A DNA stretch of 64,000 nt from Lichenihabitans psoromatis (lineage in GTDB: Bacteria; Pseudomonadota; Alphaproteobacteria; Rhizobiales; Beijerinckiaceae): positions 434,001 through 498,000 of the forward strand of contig NZ_CP036515.1 of NCBI RefSeq assembly GCF_004323635.1. Reading direction: 5' to 3'. A program made the position numbers and the translations under genes. Numbering within the stretch: the stretch's first letter is position 1; each line of letters begins with the position of its first letter. Below, piece after piece: positions 54,901 through 63,335 of this stretch. Under the pieces are notes generated by a model. It did no database searches. It saw nothing but the letters and a program-made list of their open reading frames with translations, and was not told the origin of the DNA.

Positions 54901-57191
54901 TCCTTCCAGGCATAGGTCAGCGTCTCGGCCTCGGCGTAGTGGCCGACCGTCTGCAACGCTTGGGCGAGCCCCTCGTTGACCTTGGCGTCGCCCATCTTGT
55001 CGGGCGACCACGCCACCGCCTTGTTGAACCACCCGACCGCGTAGCCGCAGCCGTTTTGATGCAATCGATACCAGCCCAGCGCCTGCGCGCCGCCGCCGAG
55101 CTTGTCACGATCGACCACGGCCGCGAAGCGATTCAGCCGCGCCTCGGACAGGTGGGCCGCGAGATCGTCCCGCGTCAGTTCGACCACGACCGTGTCGCGG
55201 TAGACGGCACGCATGTCGGTCGACTTTGGCATCCAGTCGTAAGCAAGGTCTTCGGCAGCCTCGAAGCGCCCTGCCCCCTTGAACGCCAGCGCTAAGCCTT
55301 CATTGGCTTTTACGTCGCCCTTATGGTCCGGAGACCACACGTTGGAGGCGCTGAACCAATCGATCGCATCGGCGAAATTGTCGGCCCCGAGCGCATGCCA
55401 GCCTAGCGCGGACGCGCCCTGCTGGGATTGCTCCTTCTTGATGACCTGCGCGAAACGATCGAGACGCTCGGGCGAAAAGGTCTGCCCCGGCTTGGTGAGT
55501 TGCGTGATCGCGATCGCGATAAAGATCTGCCGGACGTCGGCACTTCGATCGCAGGCCATGAATGCGATCGTTTCGGCCTCTTCGAAGCGCCCGAGATTTC
55601 GCAGCGCCAGCGCATAACCCGCGATTGTTTTCGGATCGACGTTGTCGATGGGCTGACCAGTCGCAGGCGGCGTCGGGGCCGCAGGCGGCGTGGGGGCCGC
55701 GGGCGACATTGCGGCTGTACCGGCGGGCGATCCATCGGCTGCGGCCATGGCGGATGCGGCCGGGGGAGCCGCGATCGTCCAATCGACCGCTAATTTGAAC
55801 CAGGTGACGGCGGCTTGCCAATCCTTGCGATTGTAGCTGTACCAGGCCAGCGCCTGCGCGCCATCGGCCATATGGTCGGTCGTCACAACCGTCGTAAATT
55901 CGGCCAAATCAGCCGCCGAGATCGTTGGCGGCGGCGTTTCGCGCGTCAGTTGGGCGACCTCGAAGCCAAGATAAAGACCCCGTAGCGCCGGCGATTTCTG
56001 CCGCCATTGATAGGCAAGCTTCTGCGCCTCGTCCAAATGGCCAAGGTTGCGAAGCGAGAGCACATGGCCCTCTTGCAGCTTCGGGTCGTCGGGCAGCAAA
56101 GCGAGGCCCTGCTTGAACCACTGATCGGCGTCACCCCATTTTTTCAGCTTGTAGAAATACCAGCCCAGCAGCGTCGCATCGGCGGCATTGTTGCTGGCCG
56201 TCGCGGTGTCGCCGAACAGCCGCACCGAATCGGGCGGCACTTGGTCGGTCGTCTCGCCGCTCGCGAATTTCCCCAGCGCCCCACGCACGAGATCGACCCG
56301 AACCGCGTCGAACTCATGCGAGCCATCCGCGAGCACCGTCCCCATGCCGATCAGATCCTCGACCTTCGCAACGGGCAAGATCGCGACGGCCTTGCGGACC
56401 GTGGCGAGACGCTCGTCGCGATCGGTGCAACTGGACAGGATCGCTTGATAGACTTCGAAGGCCCGATCGATCGCGCCGGTCTCAGAGAAGGCCTGCGCGA
56501 CGCGCCAGTTATTGTCGATGGCCGAGCAGATCAGCATCGATGGGGTCGCGCTGGCGATCTCCAGAACACGGGTCCAGGCCTTGGCGTCGGACGCCTGGAC
56601 CAAGCGGTCGGTCGCGTCACGGATCTCGATCTTTCCAGCCAGATCCGCAGAGGGGCGCCAGCCATTATCCTGAAGCATCCGCAGCGAAATGGCGGCGCGC
56701 AACTGCGTCAGCTTATCGGCGGCGAACAGATCCCAAAGCGGCTGTTCGTTTTTGCCATTCCCGCCAGCGTCGGCCGTGTAGAGGTTGGTCGGCACCTTCC
56801 AACCCGGATTGAGGGTCTTGAGCCGACGGATTTCGGCATCGACGCGAGCGTGGTTCTTCTGCGACGCGTAATAGCGAAGCGCACTCTCATCGACGCGGGC
56901 CGCGGTTGGTCCGCCGTTCGCCCGGTTGAACACGGGTGCATCGTAGATGCCGCCGAACAGGATCGCGCGGGCCGGCTTCGCGGGGGCAGCCGTCTTCGTG
57001 GGCTCGGCTTCAATCCGTGGGGGCACGTCACCGGGCGACGGATCATTGCTGCGAGGCTCGTCAGTGGAGGATTTGGGGGCTGCTTCCGTTACGGAGGTCT
57101 GCGCTTTGTCGATCAGCAAAAGTTCGCCGGCCGCAACCGGGGTCGCGATACCGAACAGGAGAATGACGGCTGCAGCCTTTACCAATCGCAT
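51906..57191 (-). CDS. Giant periplasmic TPR-like repeat protein of the cellulose operon (BcsC/BcsK-like)
   Basis: A 1761-residue protein. It has a signal peptide (to about residue 21, cleavage after AAG), a Pro/Ser linker, a helical N-domain (about 85-320), then about ten tandem units of 105-115 residues (nt 52740-56190). Each begins with a GAQALGWY-like helix (GAQALAWYSY, GASALGWHAL, GARALGWNAT) and continues with AWFKxALxWSPDxKGD, EGxALALRxLGRxxEA and LYVDxxVxxLT. A Pro/Gln/Thr-rich stretch follows (about 52500-52730) and the C-terminus holds further TPRs (51906-52480). No outer-membrane beta-barrel is visible, unlike E. coli BcsC, so it resembles the TPR scaffold (BcsK type) of rhizobial operons. 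bcsZ overlaps its start by 13 bp. Confidence 0.8.
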   Translation of the reverse strand: MRLVKAAAVILLFGIATPVAAGELLLIDKAQTSVTEAAPKSSTDEPRSNDPSPGDVPPRIEAEPTKTAAPAKPARAILFGGIYDAPVFNRANGGPTAARVDESALRYYASQKNHARVDAEIRRLKTLNPGWKVPTNLYTADAGGNGKNEQPLWDLFAADKLTQLRAAISLRMLQDNGWRPSADLAGKIEIRDATDRLVQASDAKAWTRVLEIASATPSMLICSAIDNNWRVAQAFSETGAIDRAFEVYQAILSSCTDRDERLATVRKAVAILPVAKVEDLIGMGTVLADGSHEFDAVRVDLVRGALGKFASGETTDQVPPDSVRLFGDTATASNNAADATLLGWYFYKLKKWGDADQWFKQGLALLPDDPKLQEGHVLSLRNLGHLDEAQKLAYQWRQKSPALRGLYLGFEVAQLTRETPPPTISAADLAEFTTVVTTDHMADGAQALAWYSYNRKDWQAAVTWFKLAVDWTIAAPPAASAMAAADGSPAGTAAMSPAAPTPPAAPTPPATGQPIDNVDPKTIAGYALALRNLGRFEEAETIAFMACDRSADVRQIFIAIAITQLTKPGQTFSPERLDRFAQVIKKEQSQQGASALGWHALGADNFADAIDWFSASNVWSPDHKGDVKANEGLALAFKGAGRFEAAEDLAYDWMPKSTDMRAVYRDTVVVELTRDDLAAHLSEARLNRFAAVVDRDKLGGGAQALGWYRLHQNGCGYAVGWFNKAVAWSPDKMGDAKVNEGLAQALQTVGHYAEAETLTYAWKDRAPDMKALFVKIAVDVLTRDAPVIATTEARLSRYAEVITSEKSANGAQALAWHRYRETNCGYGAQWFALAAQWSPDRRGDAKMNEGYALSLRQVGKLAAAEEVLYGWADRVPTMKSIYVDVVVSELTGDNPPMPMDDPRLGRFIGVITPIRSALGAQAIAWYRHARAEDADAVKWFKTALDWWPPLTPEGEQIRDPVVDDYQPVTAKLALVLPDYRRTPRAYGGRTAEISRKGRSYVDTYTGLATTWTGYVMALTAIGRTAEAEQIAYDWRDRWPAMQDLFVNLAVTALTKTNPVADIPPDRLKRYADMFEMDRSSKGAQALGWYNSAKQNWTEAAVWFKSALDWRTGTDLTATADLNVQVGYVLALRHLKRFDEALAIAATLRGLSPAMASLYLDTSLDQLSGGGATPVAADRLADLTGAVTSSRNMSGATSLGYYFYAQKDFPNALTWFRFAVTWATDGKVDPKAAEGLTLTYRALGRDPDALTFVAAWRERIPSLGEQVPGLVAEMLSQNDSSVTLPPDQMAKITSLVAAERSSEGARALGWNATAHKDWNAAVEWFRAATTWSPDHKGDVKIAEGYASALRNLGRYDEAQAVAYAWYNAADGAALRSLYVDTVAERLARSKPPVAMSTDDLQKFATAVLTIQSPNGAQALGWYSYNSGQFKPALAWFTKALSWEPSEGEALGLAMSYRRAGDLANFASTIETYRTQFPRLGEALKGGGGRGAKPQTMQQTMAPAVPTTMASTISIDAPPQVPQASPQAMTQMTAEATPEAPQARLVMPVREAAPRVASGASLTQRASRGGGGGGGAAASLQAKDYTRCLAQIGNGERGGRLPGNLMQIKGWCLLGLDRPEEAAIAFGQAQNGQQGKLREDSAYGQSLSLLRSGKTDAAAQVAGGAPLSASRRNDIGVQVLTQRVYTNYGAQRWADTLAALNQRAAYAPETRDLRMARGWSLFHLGDYDGAKQIFTQANSQLSDAQSQRALAVIDGTIDPRRKY
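52740..56190 (-). repeat. About ten imperfect 105-115-residue protein repeats inside the TPR-like gene
   Basis: Unit boundaries are recognisable by the recurring GAQALGWY / WSPDxKGDxKxxEG / LGRxxEAExxAYxW motifs. Ten copies can be counted from LLGWYFYKLKKW (first) to GAQALGWYSYNSGQF (last). Unit 2 has a Pro/Ala insertion and unit 6 a roughly 40-residue insertion. The last unit is truncated. Conservation is at the protein level only; the DNA copies are diverged, so the expansion is old. Confidence 0.75.
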
Positions 57192-58294
57192 GGAAGCGAC
57201 CTCTGACGAGCGGCGACCATCGCAAGCAGATGCAGCGTGGTCGAGTAATAACGTTCTAGCTTGACGGTCTTTAACGGAATCGGAATCGCGGTCCCCTTGA
57301 CCGCACAGGCCGTCAAAGCAGCGACGGCTGCATAACCCTGGTCGTAAAACGGCTCGGTCACGCGGGCCGTCACGACGTCGACGACCGCCGGCATGCCGGA
57401 GGAGGTCGCACTCCAGGCCGACAGGAACGGCGTCAGCGCTGCGGTGCCGCCAGCATCACCCCACACCAGATAAAGCGGGATACGAATACCATTATAGCCA
57501 AAGGTGGGTGGGAAAGAGGCGGCCGGCACCGGCTCCGGCCCTTTCAGAGAAATCCAATCCGACGGCAGGCCGGTCGGTGCGAAGCGAGAGGCGTGCAGCA
57601 ACGCCACTCCGCTTTCGGTCAAGCCGGCCCAGTTGATCTCGGGCGCCACCGCTTTCAATCTTTTGAAGGCCGGAAACACCCAGTAAGAGGGGTTCACGAC
57701 CGGCCCATCCTTCATGTCGTTCGGACCGAAGCCCGACGCTCCCGGCAGAAGCGTCAAGCCGAAACGCCCCTTGAACGATCCGTGCTGAACGGCCGCGACA
57801 GCGATCGAATGGGCCGCCGCCTTGTATTCGGGGCTATCCCACCGCAGGGCGGCCTCGGCTAATCCCCACGCGATGAGGAGATCGCCATCGGTGGCATTAT
57901 TGCCATCCGTGACGTGAGGCGTGCTGGTCGGGCTCCAGCGCCACGATGCCAACCCGTCGGGCCGGCGATAGAGTTCCCGCACGGTCCAACCCCAAATTCG
58001 CGAAAAGGAGAGGTCATCTCCCGCGAAAGCAGCCAGCAGCATGGCGTAGCCCTGCCCTTCACTGTGGCTGATGTCGCCATTCGCGTCATCGATCAGCCGC
58101 CCTTCCGGCGAAATGAAACGGGCCTTGTAGGTCTGCCAGATCGCCGGATCGAGAAGATTCTCGGAGGTTGTCGGATGGCTTGCCGGCATCGGCGGAACTC
58201 CCATAGGGGTTGGCGTGGCCATTTGGGCAAAGGCCGGGAAGCCAGCCACAAGGGCCGCCACGACGAGAGAGGCGGCCGTCAAACGCTTGTTCAA
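57179..58294 (-). CDS. bcsZ: Periplasmic endoglucanase BcsZ (GH8)
   Basis: A 371-residue GH8 cellulase required for normal cellulose export. The signal peptide is MNKRLTAASLVVAALVAGFP with cleavage near FAQ. The catalytic acid E79 lies in HSEGQGYAM, and D136 (ATDGDLLIAW) is conserved. The position usually occupied by the base Asp (YDA in E. coli BcsZ) reads YNGIR with N268, so the base is either shifted or lost. I place the start at TTG 58294, which overlaps the bcsB stop (TTGA) and begins the signal peptide; a GTG at 58345 is upstream. It is third in bcsA-bcsB-bcsZ and overlaps the next gene by 13 bp. Confidence 0.9.
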   Translation of the reverse strand: MNKRLTAASLVVAALVAGFPAFAQMATPTPMGVPPMPASHPTTSENLLDPAIWQTYKARFISPEGRLIDDANGDISHSEGQGYAMLLAAFAGDDLSFSRIWGWTVRELYRRPDGLASWRWSPTSTPHVTDGNNATDGDLLIAWGLAEAALRWDSPEYKAAAHSIAVAAVQHGSFKGRFGLTLLPGASGFGPNDMKDGPVVNPSYWVFPAFKRLKAVAPEINWAGLTESGVALLHASRFAPTGLPSDWISLKGPEPVPAASFPPTFGYNGIRIPLYLVWGDAGGTAALTPFLSAWSATSSGMPAVVDVVTARVTEPFYDQGYAAVAALTACAVKGTAIPIPLKTVKLERYYSTTLHLLAMVAARQRSLPCDW

Positions 58295-60789
58295 GGCTTC
58301 ACTCCGTAGCGGCGCACGACCGCTGTTGTCGCGAGACCGAGGCACAGACTCATCGTCACGAGGGCAAGCACGTAATATTCTAGATACGAGGATAACCAGC
58401 CGGCGGCGATCAAACGGAGATTGCCGGGCGACAAAGGTGCGGTCTTAATGAAATAACCCTGCTGCGCCGGCACGATCGCCAGAGCGGGAGATTGCGGATC
58501 GTAGCTCGCGATCCGGCCTTCCAATTGGGTCCAGTAGCTCGTTCCCGTGACAACCCGCATGCCTTTGGACAATAACTCGGCCGATGGGGCGGTGATGAGG
58601 GTCCAGGTCGCGCCGTTGCCGCCGGGCGCGGCATGTTGAGCGATAAGCAGGCGCGACCTTTGGTCCGGCACATATTTGACTTCGGTCCGTTTCCAGGGCC
58701 TCAGGCTCTGGCTGGTCAGCCCAATTCCGTTGCCCAGAACGTGGCCGACCCAATCGACGGGGTCGAAATGCCATTGTCCGGTATTGACGTTGGCGGACCA
58801 CTTCTGGAACAAATCGGGCTCGGCGCGGCTCTCAGGGCGCTCGGGCAAATTCGGGCGTCTGTCGGCGCCTGCCTTCTCCTTGGCGCGCAGCAGCCGAGCG
58901 AAGGCTTCAGACTTGGCTTCAATGTTCGACCAGACGTCTAACGTCTGCGACAGATCGATGCCGGCCTCGTCCACAATGGTCGCCGGAATGTCACTAATGG
59001 CGCCGACGATGATGGCTGAGTGATCGTCGATGTCTGGTTTCGACAGAACGATCCGGGTCGCCAGCGGCGCTCCGGCCGACCGCGCCGCATGAGCCAGGAA
59101 GGTTGCAACAGCGGCGATCGAATCCGCGTCCGGATGCGGCAGATAGAGTTGCGTGTCGGCATCTTCAGCCACGTAGGGGAAGCCGCTGGCACCCGTCGCT
59201 GACAGGCTCGGCATATGAGCGATCCGAGCAACGTTCGGCATTTCCAGCGTCGATGTTTCCAGCAAGACGAAGCGCTTCTTTGCATCGATGATGCCGGCGA
59301 CATCGCAGGTCTTGTCAGACGGCGCGGCAACTTGCGCCTCGATCTGAACGTGGTTGTAGCCGGGACGCAGGTCGGCCAGCGACACGGTGATCGGTTGATT
59401 GCGAAAGACTTCGCCGTTCGGATTGCGGAGCGCTAGCGATGCGGCATCGCGATCGTTGACCCGAACAAGGATCTGACTCGACGGATCGAGCCCCGCCACA
59501 TAGCCCGCATCGATCCGGAGCGTCATCTTGCCATAGTCGGCGGCATAAAAGTCGGGTGGCATCAGGAGATCGAAGCCGGCGCGGAAGAGCCGGCCCGAGA
59601 ATTCCTGCGTGTTGACGCCAAGATCCCTGAAGCTGACCGTCAGTTCGCCCCGTATTGGTTTTGTTCGAAGCAGCAGAGCCCGAAGGCCAGCGGCGGTCCC
59701 GGTCGGCGGCTGAGATGTCGCCCCCCTGACGATATCCGCAATCGCGGTCTCGATCTCCGGCACACCGAGGCCGGAGATCACAAGCGTGCTTTCTCCTGAC
59801 TTCGCTCCGGCGTGGAAGGCAATCGGCTGGTCGTCGGACACATATTGGCCGAAGCCACTGTTGCGGAGATCGTCGACGGTACCGACCATCAGGTCGAGAC
59901 CCGGCTTGTCCTGCGGCTCCGAAACGATGTCGATGGTCGGATGGGTGAAGTTACCGCGGATCACCACCGCTTCCATGGCGCGCAGGATGCGGTCGAGCCC
60001 GTTTGCATCGAGCCCCTTCGGGACCACCACGCGGAGCGGCCGAACACCGGTCGGGTCTGGTGCGAGCGCCGGCAGGTCGACGAGGTCCATGATGGTTTCT
60101 TGCGGCAGATCGCTGAACGCAAGCCCGGACTGGGCCGGATCGAGTTGCGTCCAGAGCTCGTAGGTGGCCGGAAGCGAGCAATCGACGCGGTGGCGCTGTT
60201 GCACGACGACCTTGACGGCGTTGTAGCCCGGCTCGAGCACGCTTTCGGGCACTTCCACGTCCAACACCGCCGCACCGTTGGCGGCCGATGAGACGATCGG
60301 CGCGTCGGCGACCGTCACGTCATTGACGCTGACCGTCATATGCGACGCCTCGGGCATGACCGACACCGCGTTGGTATAGGTCAGATGCAGGCGGGCCTTG
60401 GCATTCGCTTGGGCCCCGGTCAGGAAGATCGCGTAGCTTCGGCTGTCATTTTCGCCTTCGAAACGGAGCCGCGATGCGCCGGCCTGAAATCGGTGCAGCA
60501 CGCTGACGTCGCTCGCAGCGGCGACCGAACGCCCGGGTGTCGTAACAACCACCGGCTTCGGCAGGATCGGCGCAACCGCGGCAGCAGCAGCAGCAGCCGG
60601 AGCGTCTGGGGCGACCAGCATCTGCTGGGCGGCGGCGTGGCCGACCCAGCCTTGACCGAGAACGACCCCGAAACCGGTCAAGCCGGTGCCGCCCGCGATC
60701 GTCGCTGCGAGAACGACGGAAACGAGGCGGCGGATGGGTGTTGCCCCTCGATGGAGGCGCGAGACGAAAGGATCATGCATCATGGTCAC
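58291..60789 (-). CDS. bcsB: Cellulose synthase regulatory/periplasmic subunit BcsB
   Basis: An 832-residue periplasmic partner of BcsA that guides the glucan strand through the periplasm. An N-terminal signal or anchor (about residues 20-45) is followed by paired carbohydrate-binding and flavodoxin-like domains (LHFTYTN-type strands, RHRVDCSLP near 200, a second set around 420-480) and a single C-terminal transmembrane helix (YLEYYVLALVTMSLCLGLA) with cytosolic RRYGVKP. The start is GTG 60789, overlapping the bcsA stop (GTGA); ATG 60783 and 60780 are alternatives. Its stop overlaps the bcsZ TTG. Confidence 0.94.
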   Translation of the reverse strand: MTMMHDPFVSRLHRGATPIRRLVSVVLAATIAGGTGLTGFGVVLGQGWVGHAAAQQMLVAPDAPAAAAAAAVAPILPKPVVVTTPGRSVAAASDVSVLHRFQAGASRLRFEGENDSRSYAIFLTGAQANAKARLHLTYTNAVSVMPEASHMTVSVNDVTVADAPIVSSAANGAAVLDVEVPESVLEPGYNAVKVVVQQRHRVDCSLPATYELWTQLDPAQSGLAFSDLPQETIMDLVDLPALAPDPTGVRPLRVVVPKGLDANGLDRILRAMEAVVIRGNFTHPTIDIVSEPQDKPGLDLMVGTVDDLRNSGFGQYVSDDQPIAFHAGAKSGESTLVISGLGVPEIETAIADIVRGATSQPPTGTAAGLRALLLRTKPIRGELTVSFRDLGVNTQEFSGRLFRAGFDLLMPPDFYAADYGKMTLRIDAGYVAGLDPSSQILVRVNDRDAASLALRNPNGEVFRNQPITVSLADLRPGYNHVQIEAQVAAPSDKTCDVAGIIDAKKRFVLLETSTLEMPNVARIAHMPSLSATGASGFPYVAEDADTQLYLPHPDADSIAAVATFLAHAARSAGAPLATRIVLSKPDIDDHSAIIVGAISDIPATIVDEAGIDLSQTLDVWSNIEAKSEAFARLLRAKEKAGADRRPNLPERPESRAEPDLFQKWSANVNTGQWHFDPVDWVGHVLGNGIGLTSQSLRPWKRTEVKYVPDQRSRLLIAQHAAPGGNGATWTLITAPSAELLSKGMRVVTGTSYWTQLEGRIASYDPQSPALAIVPAQQGYFIKTAPLSPGNLRLIAAGWLSSYLEYYVLALVTMSLCLGLATTAVVRRYGVKP

Positions 60790-63080
60790 GATGCCTTGGC
60801 GAGAGGGGGGGCGTTCGCGCTACCGCTTGGCTCGACACCGGGTTCGGCGGAGCTTTGCGTGATGGCCGCCAGGGAGGCTGCGAGTTTCGCCTTGGCGAGG
60901 CGAACCTCCTGGATATGTCCGTGCATCACGCGGAAGCCGCGCACCGGCTCGGTCAGGCCCCAGCGGAAGAAGCCGAAAATGCCGCCGAAGATGCTCTTCT
61001 GACGACGTCGCTTGGACCGGAACGCCTCGAGCCCGTCGCTGCCCGCATACATCAGATCGACCAGCAGCCGGTAATTGTCGGCCCGAAGGTTCTTAAATTC
61101 GAACTCGTAGTAGGATTCGCCATCCTCGACCCCACGACGGATCAATTCGACCGGAAGAGTCTGGGTTCCGGTTCCCTCCTTGCGGAGCGGCACGTCGAGG
61201 ATACCAGCTGCTCCCTTTTGCAGATGACGGGGGATCAGCCCCTCCTCTACCTCAACACGGCAACCGCCGGTCGATACGTCGATGATGAGGACCGGCACGA
61301 TCGCGGTTCCGACCGCGAGTTCTGCCACCCGCTTGATCGGCGTGCGGTTCGTCTTGCGTTCGGAAACCACGCCGAGTGCCGCGCCGGAGAGCAGCAGATT
61401 AAAGAAATTCCAGCCGCTCACGACAATCAGCAACTCGTTGGCATTCGGCTCGGTGAAGAGACGCAGAAGCGCCCAGAGGCCAGACGCCACCACAATGCCA
61501 AAGATCACGAAATACGGCATTGCCAATTCGGACAGATGGTCTTTGTCGAGCGTCAATCCCTTGTCGGTCACATTGAAGGTCGGTTTACGAGGGTTCAGAA
61601 TGACGCTGAACAATCCCTGCACCAAGTAGATCGACTGAACATATTCATAGAGTTCGGACACCCACGGCCAACGTACTTTACCGTAAAGATAATTCTGCAT
61701 CATCATATTAGCAGCCATGTACAACATGGTGTAAGCGAAGAACTCTCGCGTGTTCGCAACGTAAATCTGCATCGAAAACCAGATGTAGAGCAGCGGCGCG
61801 ATCAAGAAGGGCAGACGAAAAATTGGAAAAAACCAATAAGACATATTGGACAGATAACAGATCTTCTGTGCAACGCTGAGACCACGCTTGAAGGCGGGGT
61901 TTTTTAGAAGGAAGATCTGGAACATGCCGCGGCACCAACGCGAGCGCTGACCGATGAAGGACGCGAAGGTTTCAGGTTGCAGCCCAGAGATCATCGGCTT
62001 GTCGACGTAGATCGAATTCCACCCGCGCGAATGCAGGTCGAGCGCGGTCTCACAATCCTCGGTGATCGAAATGCCCGAAAATCCGCCGACCTCCTCGAGG
62101 GCAGCGCGGCGCAGCACCGCCGCCGATCCGCAGAAGAAGGCGGCGTTCCACTTGTCGAGGCCCTTTTGGATGACGCCGTAGAACATTTCATTCTCGGACG
62201 GCATCGACGTGTAGGTTTGAAGATTATTCTCGAGCGGATCGGGATTGGCGAAAAAATGCGGGCTCTGGCACAGGAAAAGGCGCGGGTCGGTGCGAAAATG
62301 TCCGACGGTTTCGAGAAGAAAGTCCGGCATGGGAACGTGGTCGGCATCGAACACGACTATCAGCTCGCCATTGGTATTGGCGAGCGCGCTGTTCATGTTG
62401 CCGGCCTTGGCATGCAGGTTCTTGGCCCGCGTGTGGTAGGTCACGCCCATGTCGGCGGCGAGATCCATCAGATCGGCGCGACGAGCCTTAGCGACACGTG
62501 CCGAGGCCGCATTGTCCGAATTGCACTTTTGATCCGTTCCGCCGTCGTCGAGCAAATGCACGCGCAGCTTGTCGGCCGGATATTCGAGCCGCGTCGCCGC
62601 CGCGAGGGTTATGGCCAGCAGATCGTGATCTTCGTTGTAGGTCGGCACGAAGACATCGACGGTCGGCATCTCGTCATAGCTCAGCCGTCTGGCGGGCTTG
62701 CGCTCGAGCGGATCGGCGATGACGAACAGGCTGATGGCCAACATGATGGCGCTGTACATTTCGGCGATCCAGAGCGTCAGACCGCAGACGAAATTCAATG
62801 TGTCCGAGACGGGCGGTAGCGTACTCGTCGTCCGCCAATAGAAGTATCGGAGGACCACAGCGGTCCCGAGCGCAAGGAAGACGTTGCGCCACGGACCCGT
62901 GAGCCGCAGCGTCCGGATTAACGCCATCCCTAATATTGCTGTGGAACCTAGAACAAATTGTGCTTGTATACTCACAGGTTCTATGGCCAGCACGACGTAG
63001 AGCACGCCGATGATCAGCCAGTTGATCGTAGTTAAAGCCTTGATCACCGAGTTGCTCGCCTTCGACGGGTTGTCAGCCAC
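60786..63080 (-). CDS. bcsA: Cellulose synthase catalytic subunit BcsA
   Basis: A 764-residue GT2 membrane synthase that polymerises UDP-glucose. Transmembrane helices bracket the glycosyltransferase domain, which has VPTYNED, D178/D179 (LLDDGG), the DxD at D245-A-D247, TED (T340-D342) and QRSRW (Q378-W382). The C-terminal PilZ domain shows RKTNR (R575, R579) and DVSTGG (D601, S603, G606), so c-di-GMP activation is expected. About 120 residues follow the PilZ motif. It is the first gene of the operon; no bcsQ, bcsE or bcsG is present. The start at ATG 63080 is followed by an N-terminal helix (residues 19-33). Confidence 0.97.
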   Translation of the reverse strand: MADNPSKASNSVIKALTTINWLIIGVLYVVLAIEPVSIQAQFVLGSTAILGMALIRTLRLTGPWRNVFLALGTAVVLRYFYWRTTSTLPPVSDTLNFVCGLTLWIAEMYSAIMLAISLFVIADPLERKPARRLSYDEMPTVDVFVPTYNEDHDLLAITLAAATRLEYPADKLRVHLLDDGGTDQKCNSDNAASARVAKARRADLMDLAADMGVTYHTRAKNLHAKAGNMNSALANTNGELIVVFDADHVPMPDFLLETVGHFRTDPRLFLCQSPHFFANPDPLENNLQTYTSMPSENEMFYGVIQKGLDKWNAAFFCGSAAVLRRAALEEVGGFSGISITEDCETALDLHSRGWNSIYVDKPMISGLQPETFASFIGQRSRWCRGMFQIFLLKNPAFKRGLSVAQKICYLSNMSYWFFPIFRLPFLIAPLLYIWFSMQIYVANTREFFAYTMLYMAANMMMQNYLYGKVRWPWVSELYEYVQSIYLVQGLFSVILNPRKPTFNVTDKGLTLDKDHLSELAMPYFVIFGIVVASGLWALLRLFTEPNANELLIVVSGWNFFNLLLSGAALGVVSERKTNRTPIKRVAELAVGTAIVPVLIIDVSTGGCRVEVEEGLIPRHLQKGAAGILDVPLRKEGTGTQTLPVELIRRGVEDGESYYEFEFKNLRADNYRLLVDLMYAGSDGLEAFRSKRRRQKSIFGGIFGFFRWGLTEPVRGFRVMHGHIQEVRLAKAKLAASLAAITQSSAEPGVEPSGSANAPPLAKAS

Positions 63081-63258
63081 TCTTAAGCGGGCGAGTTGAA
63101 GGATTCGTCTACGGCGGGCCGCCTCGTGTTGCGATGCGAAACATGGTTAAGCAATGCAAGCAAACTCGTGACGAAGTCGCATCAGTCGATGTTACGGTCG
63201 CCGCCAGAGAGGCGATGAGACTTGGACGGAGGCGAATTTTCGGGTATCAGCGTGGCAG

Positions 63259-63335
63259 GCGCCTGTAGCTCAGCTGGATAGAGCATCAGACTTCGAATCT
63301 GAGGGTCGGGGGTTCGAATCCCTCCGGGCGCACCA
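63259..63335 (+). tRNA. tRNA-Arg (TCG anticodon)
   Basis: A complete 77-nt cloverleaf with CCA. The acceptor GCGCCTG pairs with CGGGCGC (one GU), the anticodon stem is TCAGA/TCTGA with TCG at 63293-63295, and the T-stem GGGGG/CCCTC encloses TTCGAAT. It decodes CGA. tRNA genes of this kind often serve as integration sites, but no repeat of its 3' end is visible downstream. Confidence 0.97.

Noticed and set aside
60580..60600. GCA/GCC trinucleotide run in bcsB
   Set aside because: It encodes an Ala-rich linker after the signal region and is an ordinary low-complexity stretch, not a mobile or phase-variable repeat that I can support.
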